From positions 4,278,001 to 4,342,000 of the forward strand of contig NZ_CP077079.1 in the NCBI RefSeq assembly GCF_019139815.1: a DNA stretch of 64,000 nt, given 5' to 3'. The translations under genes were made by a program, and so were the position numbers. The DNA comes from Pseudomonas asgharzadehiana (lineage in GTDB: Bacteria > Pseudomonadota > Gammaproteobacteria > Pseudomonadales > Pseudomonadaceae). Position 1 is the stretch's first letter, and each line of letters starts with the position of its first letter. Below the pieces are notes generated by a model. The model ran no database searches. It had not been told where the DNA came from and worked only from the letters and a program-made list of their open reading frames with translations. Below are positions 17,430 to 25,885 of this stretch, in pieces.

Positions 17430-18440
17430 ATGCTGCCACGCGTTACCGCCCTGATCGCCGGGCTGGGCTTGTGTGCCCTGGCCCAAGCGGCGCCCACTCA
17501 TTACCCGCTGGCGGTCGAAAACTGCGGCAGCACCGTGACCTTCCAGCACGCCCCCGAGCGCAGCGTGACCATCGGCCAGGCCGCCACCGAAATGCTCTAC
17601 GCCCTGGGCGTGGGTGACAAAGTGGTCGGCACCTCGCTGTGGTTCAACAGCGTGTTGGCGCCGTTCAAGGCGCAGAACGACGGCATCGACCGCCTGGCCA
17701 ACAACGAGCCGAGCTTTGAAGCGGTGATCGCCAAGCGCCCGCAACTGGTGGCGGCCGAGCTGGAATGGGTGGTCGGCGCGCAAGGGGTGGTGGGCACGCG
17801 CGAGCAGTTCCATGAATTGCAAATCCCCACCTACCTGCTGCCCTCCGACTGTGAAGGCAAAGACAACCTGGTCGGCGCCGACGGCACGCGGCTGGAGCCG
17901 TTCCGCATCGAGACGATCTACAAAAGCATCCACCAACTGGCGCAGATCTTCGACGTGCAGGATCGCGGCCAACAACTGAACGACGAACTCAAAGCGCGCC
18001 TGGCCAAATCCGTCGCCACCGCGCAAGGCAAGGGCTTGAAACACGCCAGCGCACTGGTCTGGTTCTCCAGCGCCGAGATGGCCAGCGACCCTTATGTGGC
18101 CGGGCACAAGGGCGTTCCCGAATTCATGTTGGAAACCCTCGGTTTGCACAACGTGGTGCAGTCCGATGAAGAGTGGCCCGCCGTCGGCTGGGAGACCCTC
18201 GCCAAAGCCAACCCGACCTTCCTGGTGATCGCCCGCATGGACCGCCGCCGCTACCCCGCCGACGACCATGAAAAGAAACTCGCCTTCCTGCGCAGCGACC
18301 CGGTCACGCGCAACATGGACGCGGTAAAAAACAACCGCATCATCATCCTCGATGCCCTGGCGCTGCAGGCAAGCCTGCGCACCTTTGATGGCCTTGAACA
18401 ACTGGCCGCGGCCATCGACGGCTACAACCTGCCCAAATGA
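17430..18440 (+). CDS. Periplasmic B12/metal-chelate-binding protein of ABC transporter
   Basis: 336 aa with a clear signal peptide (MLPRVTALIAGLGLCALAQA). It is a class III periplasmic-binding fold (BtuF/FhuD-like): RSVTIGQAATEMLYALGVGD, then a long helical linker, then VGWETLAKANPTFLVIARMD. The riboswitch immediately upstream argues for cobalamin, cobinamide or cobalt-linked uptake. Its stop overlaps the permease start by ATGA. GGAG nine bases upstream of ATG 17430. Exact ligand not provable here. Confidence 0.88.
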   Translation: MLPRVTALIAGLGLCALAQAAPTHYPLAVENCGSTVTFQHAPERSVTIGQAATEMLYALGVGDKVVGTSLWFNSVLAPFKAQNDGIDRLANNEPSFEAVIAKRPQLVAAELEWVVGAQGVVGTREQFHELQIPTYLLPSDCEGKDNLVGADGTRLEPFRIETIYKSIHQLAQIFDVQDRGQQLNDELKARLAKSVATAQGKGLKHASALVWFSSAEMASDPYVAGHKGVPEFMLETLGLHNVVQSDEEWPAVGWETLAKANPTFLVIARMDRRRYPADDHEKKLAFLRSDPVTRNMDAVKNNRIIILDALALQASLRTFDGLEQLAAAIDGYNLPK

Positions 18441-19441
18441 TCCGTACCCTACTCGCCCTCGCGCTGCTGCTGGCCGCCGTCCTCGCCGGCGTGGCCATCG
18501 GCGAAACCGCCATCGAACCGCAGGTGGTGTTGCAGGTGCTCGCCAATAAACTGTGGAACGCCGGCTACCTGCTGGACCCCATCGACGAAGGCGTGGTGTG
18601 GAACTACCGCCTCACGCGCACCCTGGTCGCCGCCGCCTGCGGCGCCGGGCTGGCCACCTGCGGGGTGATTCTGCAATCGTTGTTGCGTAACCCGTTGGCC
18701 GACCCGTACTTGTTGGGCATCAGCGCCGGCGCCTCGACCGGCGCGGTGCTGGTGGCGTTGATGGGCGTGGGCGGCGGCTTGGTTTCGCTGTCGGCCGGCG
18801 CGTTTGTCGGGGCCATGGCGGCATTCGCCCTGGTGATTTTATTGGCGCGGGCCAGTGGCTCCATGAGCGGCACCGGGCAGATCATCCTCGCGGGCATCGC
18901 CGGCTCGCAGCTGTTCAATGCGCTCACCGCATTCCTGATCACCAAGTCCGCCAGCTCGGAACAGGCGCGCGGCATCCTGTTCTGGCTGCTCGGCAACCTC
19001 AGCGGCGTGCGCTGGCCGTCGGTGTGGCTGGCGGTGCCGGTCGCCGTGGCGGGCTTGGCCGTGTGCCTGTGGCACCGGCGTGCGCTGGATGCGTTTACCT
19101 TCGGCAGCGACTCGGCGGCGTCCCTCGGCATTGCGGTGCGCCGCGTACAGTTTGTGCTGGTGGGCTGCGCCGCGCTGGTCACGGCGGTGATGGTGTCGAT
19201 TGTCGGCTCCATTGGCTTTGTCGGCCTGGTGATCCCCCACGCCGTGCGCTTGTTGCTCGGCACCGGGCACTCGCGACTGCTGCCGGCCAGTGCGTTGGGC
19301 GGCGCCTTGTTCCTGATCGCGGCCGATGTGCTATCGCGCACCTTGATCAAGGGCCAGGTGATCCCGGTGGGCGTGGTCACGGCGCTGGTCGGCGCGCCGG
19401 TGTTTGCGCTGATCCTGATCGGCCGGAGGAATGCCCGATGA
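18437..19441 (+). CDS. FecCD/BtuC-type ABC transporter permease
   Basis: 334 aa, about ten membrane helices, the size of BtuC. Family marks include VAAACGAGLATCGVILQSLLRNPLADP and LGISAGASTGAV, VSIVGSIGFVGLVIPHAVRL (the region contacting the ATPase), and a C-terminal LVGAPVFALILI. It overlaps the genes on both sides by ATGA, so translation is coupled and all three proteins form one inner-membrane importer under the riboswitch. Confidence 0.93.
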   Translation: MIRTLLALALLLAAVLAGVAIGETAIEPQVVLQVLANKLWNAGYLLDPIDEGVVWNYRLTRTLVAAACGAGLATCGVILQSLLRNPLADPYLLGISAGASTGAVLVALMGVGGGLVSLSAGAFVGAMAAFALVILLARASGSMSGTGQIILAGIAGSQLFNALTAFLITKSASSEQARGILFWLLGNLSGVRWPSVWLAVPVAVAGLAVCLWHRRALDAFTFGSDSAASLGIAVRRVQFVLVGCAALVTAVMVSIVGSIGFVGLVIPHAVRLLLGTGHSRLLPASALGGALFLIAADVLSRTLIKGQVIPVGVVTALVGAPVFALILIGRRNAR

Positions 19442-20202
19442 CAGTGCTCAGTTGCACGGGCCTGGGCTTCAAGGTGCGCGAGGCCGAGTTGCTGCGCGAG
19501 ATTCACCTGGAGGTAAACCTGGGTGAAACCTTGGGCATCGTCGGCCCGAACGGTTCCGGCAAATCCACCCTGCTCAAACTGCTGGCGGGCTTGCGTACGC
19601 CCGCCAGCGGCGAGGTGCGACTGGGCGGCCAACGCCTGGGCGACCTCTCGCGCCGCACCATCGCGCAACAGTTGGCGGTGGTGGAGCAGCAGGCCGACAC
19701 CGACGACGCGATCCGCGTGTTCGACGCCGTGGCGCTGGGCCGCACACCCTGGCTGTCGGCGCTGAGCCCATGGTCACACGACCACGACACAATCGTGCGC
19801 CAGGCCCTGCACGACGTGGACGCCACCCATCTGAGCCAACGCGCCTGGCGCAGCCTCTCCGGCGGCGAGCGCCAACGCGTGCACATCGCCCGTGCCCTGG
19901 CGCAACGGCCACAGATTCTGTTGCTGGATGAGCCGACCAACCATCTGGATATCCAGCATCAACTGGCGATTTTGAAAGGTGTCCAGGCGCTGCCGGTGAC
20001 GACATTGATTGCGCTGCACGATCTCAACCAGGCACTGACCTGTGATCGGTTGGCCGTGCTGGATCGCGGGCGATTGGTGGCGCTGGGCAAGCCGATGGAT
20101 GTACTCACACCGCAACGCCTGCAGGACACGTTCGGCGTGCAGGGGCACTACCTGACGGACCCGTTTGATGGGGCGCAAATACTGCGGTTGCGCTCTAACT
20201 GA
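19438..20202 (+). CDS. ABC transporter ATPase (BtuD/FhuC-type)
   Basis: 254 aa. Walker A GPNGSGKST, signature LSGGERQR, Walker B ILLLDEPTNHLD and the H-loop ALHDLNQA are all intact. ATG 19438 overlaps the permease stop; the longer open frame runs through the permease gene and is discarded. It powers the importer formed with the two genes upstream. Confidence 0.95.
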   Translation: MTVLSCTGLGFKVREAELLREIHLEVNLGETLGIVGPNGSGKSTLLKLLAGLRTPASGEVRLGGQRLGDLSRRTIAQQLAVVEQQADTDDAIRVFDAVALGRTPWLSALSPWSHDHDTIVRQALHDVDATHLSQRAWRSLSGGERQRVHIARALAQRPQILLLDEPTNHLDIQHQLAILKGVQALPVTTLIALHDLNQALTCDRLAVLDRGRLVALGKPMDVLTPQRLQDTFGVQGHYLTDPFDGAQILRLRSN

Positions 20203-20408
20203 GCGACCATGCCGTCGGGCAGCAAAGATCAGCGCTGGGAAACCCACAACAAACAGCCCACCATGCGCCCGCCGACCGTCACGTCTGGCCAAACTTCACT
20301 AATGGCGGCCTGAAAAATGGGTGGATATGTGTGCTGAGAATCTGGGGATACCTGCCAAAGTGCTATAAGGACTTTCCGCCTGCCTAGCCTTTTAAATCAT
20401 GCCGATCA

Positions 20409-20430
20409 GCCGTTGTGGCGAACGGCTTTA
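20409..20430 (+). terminator. Hairpin terminator after the ABC operon
   Basis: GCCGTT - GTGGCG - AACGGC followed by TTTATTG. It lies about 200 bases after the ATPase stop and overlaps the 3' end of the convergent hydrolase gene. I see nothing else in the gap 20203-20408. Confidence 0.5.
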
Positions 20431-21351
20431 TTGTTCGCCATTGATACGTTTCGTGATCCACCTTCGGCCATACCCCAACACCCCATCCGCCATCGCCACC
20501 GGAAAATGAATGAACCCGTGCGCCGACTCCGGCAGCAGATGGGCCTCGGCCTGCGGCCATCGTTCAGCAATGAGCAACGTGTCGTCCCTGAGCGGGTCCA
20601 ACTCGCCCACGAACATCAACGCTGGCGGCATACCTTCAAAGTCGCCATACAACGGCGACAACGGCGGTTGCCTGCGCTGTTCATCACTTAATTCCGGCGT
20701 GAGCAAGCGCAACGCCTCGACCATCCCCGGCCCGTCCAGCAATAACGTGCTCGGCCCGGCCTGGCGCACGCTCGGTGTGCCAGTCAAATCGTAAACGCCG
20801 TAATACAACACCGCACCGCTTACCCGTTTGAGCAACTCTGGCCATTGTTTGAACACCAGCAACGTCGCCGCCGCCAGATGCCCGCCGGCCGATTCGCCGA
20901 CGAAGACCACCGGCAAATGCGCAAACTCTTCCTCGGCGAGCAACCAATGCGCCGCCGTCAGGCAGTCCTCCAACAGCCCTTCAACCGGCGTATCCACCGC
21001 CAGCCGATAATCCACCGACACCACCGCCACGTCGCACGCGTTGACCATGCCGAGGTTGAGGTCATCGTCCATCTGCGCATTGCCGATCACCCAACCGCCG
21101 CCGTGAATATCCAGTACCACCCCCTTGGGCGGGCCGCTCGGGCGCAGGATGCGCACGGGCACGCCCGCCACCACTTTGCATTCGACCACGGGCGCCTGCT
21201 TGAACGTTTGGCTTGCACGCAACAGCGCCTGGATCAGACGCGGTGTGACGCGGTTGCGGATTTTAAAGCGCGGCATCCACGCGAGCTTTTGATTGAAGCG
21301 GCGCATTTGGGCCAGTTCAGCCTCGCTCGCAGGCCAGAGTTTGTGAGCCAT
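20428..21351 (-). CDS. Hormone-sensitive-lipase-type esterase
   Basis: 307 aa alpha/beta hydrolase of family IV. The oxyanion motif is DIHGGGWVIG, the nucleophile elbow is VGESAGG, the acid lies in FVGELDPLRDD and the His is in PESAHGF. It should cleave short-chain esters in the cytoplasm; no signal peptide is seen. Its ATG overlaps the tspO stop (TGATG), so it is translationally coupled to tspO. Confidence 0.88.
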   Translation of the reverse strand: MAHKLWPASEAELAQMRRFNQKLAWMPRFKIRNRVTPRLIQALLRASQTFKQAPVVECKVVAGVPVRILRPSGPPKGVVLDIHGGGWVIGNAQMDDDLNLGMVNACDVAVVSVDYRLAVDTPVEGLLEDCLTAAHWLLAEEEFAHLPVVFVGESAGGHLAAATLLVFKQWPELLKRVSGAVLYYGVYDLTGTPSVRQAGPSTLLLDGPGMVEALRLLTPELSDEQRRQPPLSPLYGDFEGMPPALMFVGELDPLRDDTLLIAERWPQAEAHLLPESAHGFIHFPVAMADGVLGYGRRWITKRINGEQ

Positions 21352-21791
21352 CAGCGGTTATTGCGCAAGATCGAGAAATTCAGCGCCGCCGCCACGCAGA
21401 GCCACGCCAGGTACGGGAACAGGATCAAGCCGGTGATCAGGTCCAGGCGCACCGCCAATACCACCATCGCCGCCACGGTGAGCCATAGCAGCACGATAAC
21501 CACCATGCCGGCGAGCAGGCGATGGGCACCGAAGAACACCGGCGTCCACAAGGTGTTCAAGGCGATTTGTGCGGCCCACAGCGCCAACACCATTTCGCTG
21601 CCCGGTATCAGGCTCAGACGATAACCGGCCCAGGCCAGCAGCAGGTAGATGATGGTCCACGCGACCGGGAACAGCCAATTGGGCGGGGTGAAGCTGGGCT
21701 TGACCAGGGATTCGTACCAGGCGCAGGGCTTGAAGATAATGCCGGTGCTGGCGGCGGCGGCGCAGGCGAGCAGGAAGATGAAGAAGGTCAT
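21351..21791 (-). CDS. tspO: TspO/MBR family membrane protein
   Basis: 146 aa with five predicted membrane helices. Diagnostic blocks: WYESLVKPSFTPPNWLFPVAW, LLLAWAGYRL, ALWAAQIALNTLWTPVFFG and LFPYLAWLCVAAALNFSI. TspO proteins bind porphyrins and related ligands and act in stress and tetrapyrrole handling. ATG 21791 gives the normal family length; 75 residues of open frame upstream are not family-like. Coupled to the esterase gene downstream. Confidence 0.93.
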   Translation of the reverse strand: MTFFIFLLACAAAASTGIIFKPCAWYESLVKPSFTPPNWLFPVAWTIIYLLLAWAGYRLSLIPGSEMVLALWAAQIALNTLWTPVFFGAHRLLAGMVVIVLLWLTVAAMVVLAVRLDLITGLILFPYLAWLCVAAALNFSILRNNR

Positions 21792-21924
21792 GGTCGGTCC
21801 TTGAGCTGGAGGGGTAGAAAGCAACGCTATGCTTGAGTGACTCGAACTACCGCGAATAAATTCAATAACGGCGGCAAAAATGGCACTCTTCCACCTTTTT
21901 TGAGCACCACCAGAGACCCCAACC

Positions 21925-23136
21925 GTGACCAACACCCGCGCCGATTGCTCCAACAGCCCCTGGTCGGTGTTCCTGATCTTCCTGCGCCTGGGCCTCACCT
22001 CGTTCGGCGGCCCCATCGCCCACCTCGGCTATTTTCGCGCCGAGTTCGTGACGCGGCGGCGCTGGCTCAGTGAGCGCAGCTATGCCGACCTGGTCGCGCT
22101 GTGCCAATTCCTGCCCGGCCCCGCCAGCAGTCAGGTCGGCATCGCTCTGGGCCTGTCGCGGGCGGGTTATGGCGGTGCCGTGGCCGCCTGGGCCGGGTTC
22201 ACCTTGCCATCCGCCGTGCTGCTGGTGCTGTTCGCCCTGGGCATTGCGCACCACAGCAGCGCCCTGCCGCCCGGCGTGCTGCACGGCCTTAAAGTGGTCG
22301 CTGTGGCCGTGGTCGCCCAAGCCGTGTGGGGCATGGCGCGCAATCTGTGCCAGGGCGCGGCCCGCCTCATACTGATGCTGATCGCCGGTGGCGTGGCCTT
22401 GCTCGTGCCTTCCGCCTGGGGCCAAGTGGGCGTGATTGTCGTCACCGGCGTGATCGGCCTGCTGCTTTTAAAACCCACGCCGAACGCCGAACACGAAGCG
22501 CTGCCCATGCCCATCCGCCGTCGCACCGGCGCCCTGTGGCTACTGCTGTTTGCGCTGTTGCTGATGGCCTTGCCGCTGCTGGCGCAAAACCTGCCCAACC
22601 AAGGCCTGGCGCTGGTAGACGCCTTCTACCGCGCCGGTGCATTGGTGTTCGGCGGCGGCCACGTGGTGCTGCCGCTGCTGCAAGCCGAAGTGGTGCCGCC
22701 GCAGTGGATCAGCAACGACCTGTTCCTCGCCGGCTACGGCGCCGCCCAAGCCGTGCCCGGCCCTCTGTTCACGTTCGCGGCTTTCCTCGGCGCCGCCATG
22801 CAACCTGACCCGAACGGCTGGCTGGGCGGCCTGATCTGCCTGCTCGCCATCTTCGCCCCATCGTTCCTGCTGGTGTTCGGCGCCCTGCCTTTTTGGGAAA
22901 CCCTGCGCCGCAGCCCACGCACCCAAGCCGCCCTGACCGGCGTGAATGCCGGCGTGGTGGGCCTGCTGTTGGCCGCGCTGTATCGCCCGGTGTGGACCAG
23001 CGCGATTTTCAGCGTCTACGACCTCGGTTTGGCCGTGCTCGCGCTGGTGGCGTTGATGGCCTGGAAGTTGCCGCCGTGGCTGGTGGTGGCGGCAAGCGCT
23101 GGGCTGGGATGGCTGCTCAGCCTCACTGCCGGATAA
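21925..23136 (+). CDS. chrA: ChrA family chromate transporter
   Basis: 403 aa with two homologous CHR halves. Each half has the family marks: FLRLGLTSFGGPIAHLGYF...CQFLPGPASSQVGIALG in the first, and YRAGALVFGGGHVVLPLLQ...GYGAAQAVPGPLFTFAAFLGA in the second. It exports chromate or moves related oxyanions across the inner membrane. The start is GTG at 21925, with no ATG nearby that keeps the N-terminal conserved block. Divergent from tspO. Confidence 0.92.
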   Translation: MTNTRADCSNSPWSVFLIFLRLGLTSFGGPIAHLGYFRAEFVTRRRWLSERSYADLVALCQFLPGPASSQVGIALGLSRAGYGGAVAAWAGFTLPSAVLLVLFALGIAHHSSALPPGVLHGLKVVAVAVVAQAVWGMARNLCQGAARLILMLIAGGVALLVPSAWGQVGVIVVTGVIGLLLLKPTPNAEHEALPMPIRRRTGALWLLLFALLLMALPLLAQNLPNQGLALVDAFYRAGALVFGGGHVVLPLLQAEVVPPQWISNDLFLAGYGAAQAVPGPLFTFAAFLGAAMQPDPNGWLGGLICLLAIFAPSFLLVFGALPFWETLRRSPRTQAALTGVNAGVVGLLLAALYRPVWTSAIFSVYDLGLAVLALVALMAWKLPPWLVVAASAGLGWLLSLTAG

Positions 23137-23257
23137 AAAAGCCGCTGGCACCACGGGATTAACCGGTGGGAGCTGTCGAGCCCCAGCGAGGCTGCGATGG
23201 GATCGCCTCAGTCTCCTTGCCTGGCCAAGGCACCTGCATCGCCCTCTCACTAAAGCC

Positions 23258-23830
23258 CTATTGCCCGGCCGACGGCTCCACAATCGTGAGCCAAGGCCAC
23301 CGCGCCTGATAACTCCTGGCCTTTTCAGCAAACAGCGCCTGCTCCGGATGCAACGGGTTGATCCGCAACACCCCTTGCTCCACATCCGCCAGCCCATACG
23401 GGGCGTACACCTCACCGCTGGCGATATCCAACGCGATGCACGTCCCCGCCACCAGGTAACGATCCACCCCCTGCCGGGCCGATTGCAATTGTGGGTAAGG
23501 CCGACCGAAGCGCTGCCCATACCAAAGGTGCACCCGCGCCTGGTTCTTGACCTCCACATTCACGCCCAGGTCCTTGAACAAGCCGTCAGCCCGGCGAATC
23601 ACCGCGTCCTCCGCCTCGTAGGACAGGTCCGTATCGAAGTAAAAGACGTCGTAGTCTTTCACCCCCTGATCGGCCGGTAGCTTCATCTGGTGATTCCACA
23701 CCGCCTGGAACAGACAACCCGCCGTGAGCATGCACTGGTCCACACCGAGGTCGGGTAGACGCGCGGTGATTTCGGCGTTGATGGGGTTGGCCATGGCCAG
23801 TTCGAGGAAGGTGTCGACGGTCAATGTCAT
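23258..23830 (-). CDS. Nucleotidyltransferase-fold protein (NTP_transf_6/COG3575 type)
   Basis: 190 aa. The nucleotidyltransferase core shows as GCLFQAVWNH followed by VKDYDVFYFDTDLSYEAEDAV, with paired acidic residues for metal. The C-terminal part has FGRPYPQLQSARQGVDRYL. These features match the family once called DUF925. The start ATG 23830 (MTLTVDTFLELA) is chosen because the upstream open frame carries no family features. The substrate is unknown. The gap on its 3' side (23137-23257) holds only worn REP-like sequence. Confidence 0.8.
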   Translation of the reverse strand: MTLTVDTFLELAMANPINAEITARLPDLGVDQCMLTAGCLFQAVWNHQMKLPADQGVKDYDVFYFDTDLSYEAEDAVIRRADGLFKDLGVNVEVKNQARVHLWYGQRFGRPYPQLQSARQGVDRYLVAGTCIALDIASGEVYAPYGLADVEQGVLRINPLHPEQALFAEKARSYQARWPWLTIVEPSAGQ

Positions 23831-24079
23831 GGTGTGCCCTTGGTAAGCAGTCCTTGTCCAGGAGCCGACTGTACAAGATCTCACAAGCGAAAATCGAGCG
23901 ACTCCAACTTGCTGCATTGCCTACGCGTGCGTCAGAATCCGCCGACTTGTGCACCTGGGTAGCCGTCTCTAAGGTGGCTCGGTCGCCGACATCTCGGGGA
24001 TCGGGTTTAGTAGCCTGACGGTTTATCCAGACAAAAGTGCACAAGCGTTATCAACCAGACATTCCAGTCTGTACTTGAT

Positions 24080-24161
24080 GGTGGCTGTGCGCAGGGCGCC
24101 TTCGGGCGCGCCGGCTTTCGTTTGGATTCCCCGGTCTACTAACCTGCGCACAGCTGCCACC
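24080..24161 (+). ncRNA. Structured RNA element, C4-antisense-like, upstream of DUF6124 gene
   Basis: A long stem (GGTGGCTGTGCGCAGG with CCTGCGCACAGCTGCCACC, one CTG bulge) encloses an inner GCGCC-TTCG-GGCGC hairpin and a single-stranded GTCTACTAACC segment. TTTAGTAGC occurs at 24006-24014 and again at 24168-24176; both can pair with CTACTAA at 24136-24142, so two partners compete. A T-rich run (CTTTTGTTT) follows the stem. From memory it resembles C4 antisense RNAs of phages and Pseudomonas. The 23831-24079 part holds the first TTTAGTAGC copy and no gene. Confidence 0.5.
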
Positions 24162-24209
24162 CTTTTGTTTAGTAGCTAAAGGATGGCGGCCCTAGACAGG
24201 AATTCAAAC

Positions 24210-24449
24210 ATGTATAAGGCCGCACCAGATTCAGCCGCACTTTTCAGCGTCGCACCCAACGCCAGCAACGAAACCCTCATCACCAACAGCTACGAAACCT
24301 TCACCAGCGTCAGCACCCTGCTGCTCGACCTGTGCGAAGACCTCAACGGCAAACACCGCGACATCGCCCTGGCCATCCACCAACTGAGCGAACTGGGCGT
24401 ACTCCTCACCGCCAGACTCCTCGACCGCGAAGCGCCCTGCCCCGGCTGA
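24210..24449 (+). CDS. DUF6124 (formerly DUF3077) family protein
   Basis: 79 aa. Ser/Thr/Asn-rich N-terminus followed by a helical region (TLLLDLCEDLNGKHRDIALAIHQLSELGVLL). This small family is common and often multicopy in Pseudomonas; the function is unknown. AGGAA nine bases ahead fixes ATG 24210; a farther ATG at 24183 lacks a site. The structured RNA just upstream probably controls it. Its stop lies 3 bases from a convergent gene. Confidence 0.8.
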   Translation: MYKAAPDSAALFSVAPNASNETLITNSYETFTSVSTLLLDLCEDLNGKHRDIALAIHQLSELGVLLTARLLDREAPCPG

Positions 24450-24452
24450 TCA

Positions 24453-24686
24453 TCAGCCCTTCAACTCACTCGCCCGATTGCTCGCCGCGTCGTCATAGGC
24501 CACATACAACGACTCGGCGATCTGGCTTTTGATGGCCTTGGTGGGTTCAAGCCCCAACACAAAACCCTCGGCCTTGCCGCCTGCGCGGTTGAGCTCGTCA
24601 TGGGTGGCAGCGCCGGTGATGGCGTCAAGCAGCTTAGTGGCGTGAGGGCCAACGCCTTTGGGGAGGGAAATTTGGTCGATGGACAT
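24453..24686 (-). CDS. Small conserved Pseudomonas protein, unknown function
   Basis: 77 aa, no signal peptide, mostly helical (KLLDAITGAATHDELNRAGG, TKAIKSQIAESLYVAYDDAA). The ATG at 24686 has AAGG about eight bases ahead. Open frame upstream to 24797 runs through a dispersed repeat and is discarded. Convergent with the DUF6124 gene. I do not recognise a domain. Confidence 0.65.
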   Translation of the reverse strand: MSIDQISLPKGVGPHATKLLDAITGAATHDELNRAGGKAEGFVLGLEPTKAIKSQIAESLYVAYDDAASNRASELKG

Positions 24687-24877
24687 TGCGATACCTTTAA
24701 CAGTTGAGTCGGTAGCGCTTGGAACCACTGCCGGGGAAGGCATAGTAGACGGGTTTGCGATGAGAGGGGCTGCTTTCGGCCAAAAGTAGCCGCTCATGAG
24801 ACCCGCAAACTATAGAGATGCTAACCTCGCCTGGGCCAAGCTGACTCAAACGGGCTGAGAAGTCCCGGGGACTGAAA

Positions 24878-25333
24878 ATGGAAGAAACGCTCTCTTCGAT
24901 ATTTATGCGCACTAAAGGAAAGCCCATAACTTTCAATGGGACAACCGTCGTTGCGATTATGGAGATCGAGATCACGAAGCCCAGAACCGTCTTTTCAATT
25001 CGCCGATTGGGTGCTACGAACGGTCGAGTGCAAGGGTTAGCATTAAAGACGGTAAGTGGGCAGATCGTCGTGGACGGCTCCCGCGATGGCTATCCCGAGA
25101 TAATTTTGTGGTCTGATTCCAGTCCTGATGCTGTAGAGATAGAAGTGTTTTCCAAAGTCGGAAGTACTTTAAAAATCTGGAACGTATGGAAAAGCACTTT
25201 TGGCATTAATGCATGGGTTGGCAATGCAGGAATTCACGTCTGCGAGTCCGATAGCAAGATGACATTGGAATGTAGCGACGGTGTTGGTGATGTGGACTTC
25301 TCCGATTATGTGGTTGTTTTAGACGAACGATAA
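24878..25333 (+). CDS. Orphan accessory protein, all-beta-looking
   Basis: 151 aa, no recognised family. It alternates short strands (TVVAIMEIEITKPRTVFSIRR, GQIVVDG, AVEIEVFSKVGSTLKIWNVW) and ends in an acidic segment. Base composition is clearly more AT-rich than neighbouring core genes, suggesting transfer. It is flanked by an inverted pair of GGCCGAAAGC-containing repeats. The ribosome site ahead of ATG 24878 is weak. An immunity-type protein is one possibility, unproven. Confidence 0.6.
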   Translation: MEETLSSIFMRTKGKPITFNGTTVVAIMEIEITKPRTVFSIRRLGATNGRVQGLALKTVSGQIVVDGSRDGYPEIILWSDSSPDAVEIEVFSKVGSTLKIWNVWKSTFGINAWVGNAGIHVCESDSKMTLECSDGVGDVDFSDYVVVLDER

Positions 25334-25455
25334 TAACGATAGTTATGTCCGCTCTGGGCCGAAAGCGGCCCGTCCTGACGGCGAATAACTGTCTGAACGC
25401 TTTCGGCTACTATGCCTTCTAGCCGCTGGGCGCCCTCCAAGCTTCGGGATATTGC

Positions 25456-25806
25456 ATGAAAACTGTCGACGCAAACCGCTTGAAGATCTGGCAGGCACTT
25501 TCAGAGTTTTTTCTCGATACTGAAATCACCGACTCGACTTTTGACTACGTCGCTCGCGTGGTCCTGGAAACAGGCTATTCGCCCCAAGACATTCACAGCA
25601 TCCTTTGGGGTGAAGTTTTCCCTGTGCTTGAAGGCAACCTCAAGTCCATTACAGGTGAATGGGCGGGATGGACAGATGAATGGCTGTTAGAGCATTTGTC
25701 GGTATGTGAGGTCTCTACGAACAAGCTGGGTGACAGCGGCATTATCAGAGAAATCAGAAGATGCTGGGGGCAAGTGGCAGCGCGGCTTCCGCCGGCATAT
25801 GCCTGA
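25456..25806 (+). CDS. DUF7079-like small protein
   Basis: 116 aa, helical and acidic. The pattern IWQALSEFFLDTE, ARVVLETGYSPQDIHSILWGEVFPVL, then NL..ITGEWAGW..EWL matches what I recall of DUF7079, a family of small accessory proteins. The function is unknown, and acidic single-domain proteins of this kind are sometimes immunity factors. No partner toxin is visible. Relatively AT-rich like the preceding gene. Confidence 0.6.
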   Translation: MKTVDANRLKIWQALSEFFLDTEITDSTFDYVARVVLETGYSPQDIHSILWGEVFPVLEGNLKSITGEWAGWTDEWLLEHLSVCEVSTNKLGDSGIIREIRRCWGQVAARLPPAYA

Positions 25807-25885
25807 CTCAACTTCGTCAATGCTCCCAGTGGTTACGGGCTCCTATAGGCCAGACGAGCCCATTCGATCTACGAAATCCCCCCTT

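Noticed and set aside
24080..24161. Simple terminator explanation for the hairpin before the DUF6124 gene
   Set aside because: The stem has a T-rich tail but also an inner UUCG hairpin and two competing partner sequences; I kept it as a regulatory RNA instead, while not excluding attenuation.
23830..24209. CRISPR array or tRNA in the long gap before the DUF6124 gene
   Set aside because: No regular repeats or cloverleaf; the structure seen is a single large hairpin with complementary partners.
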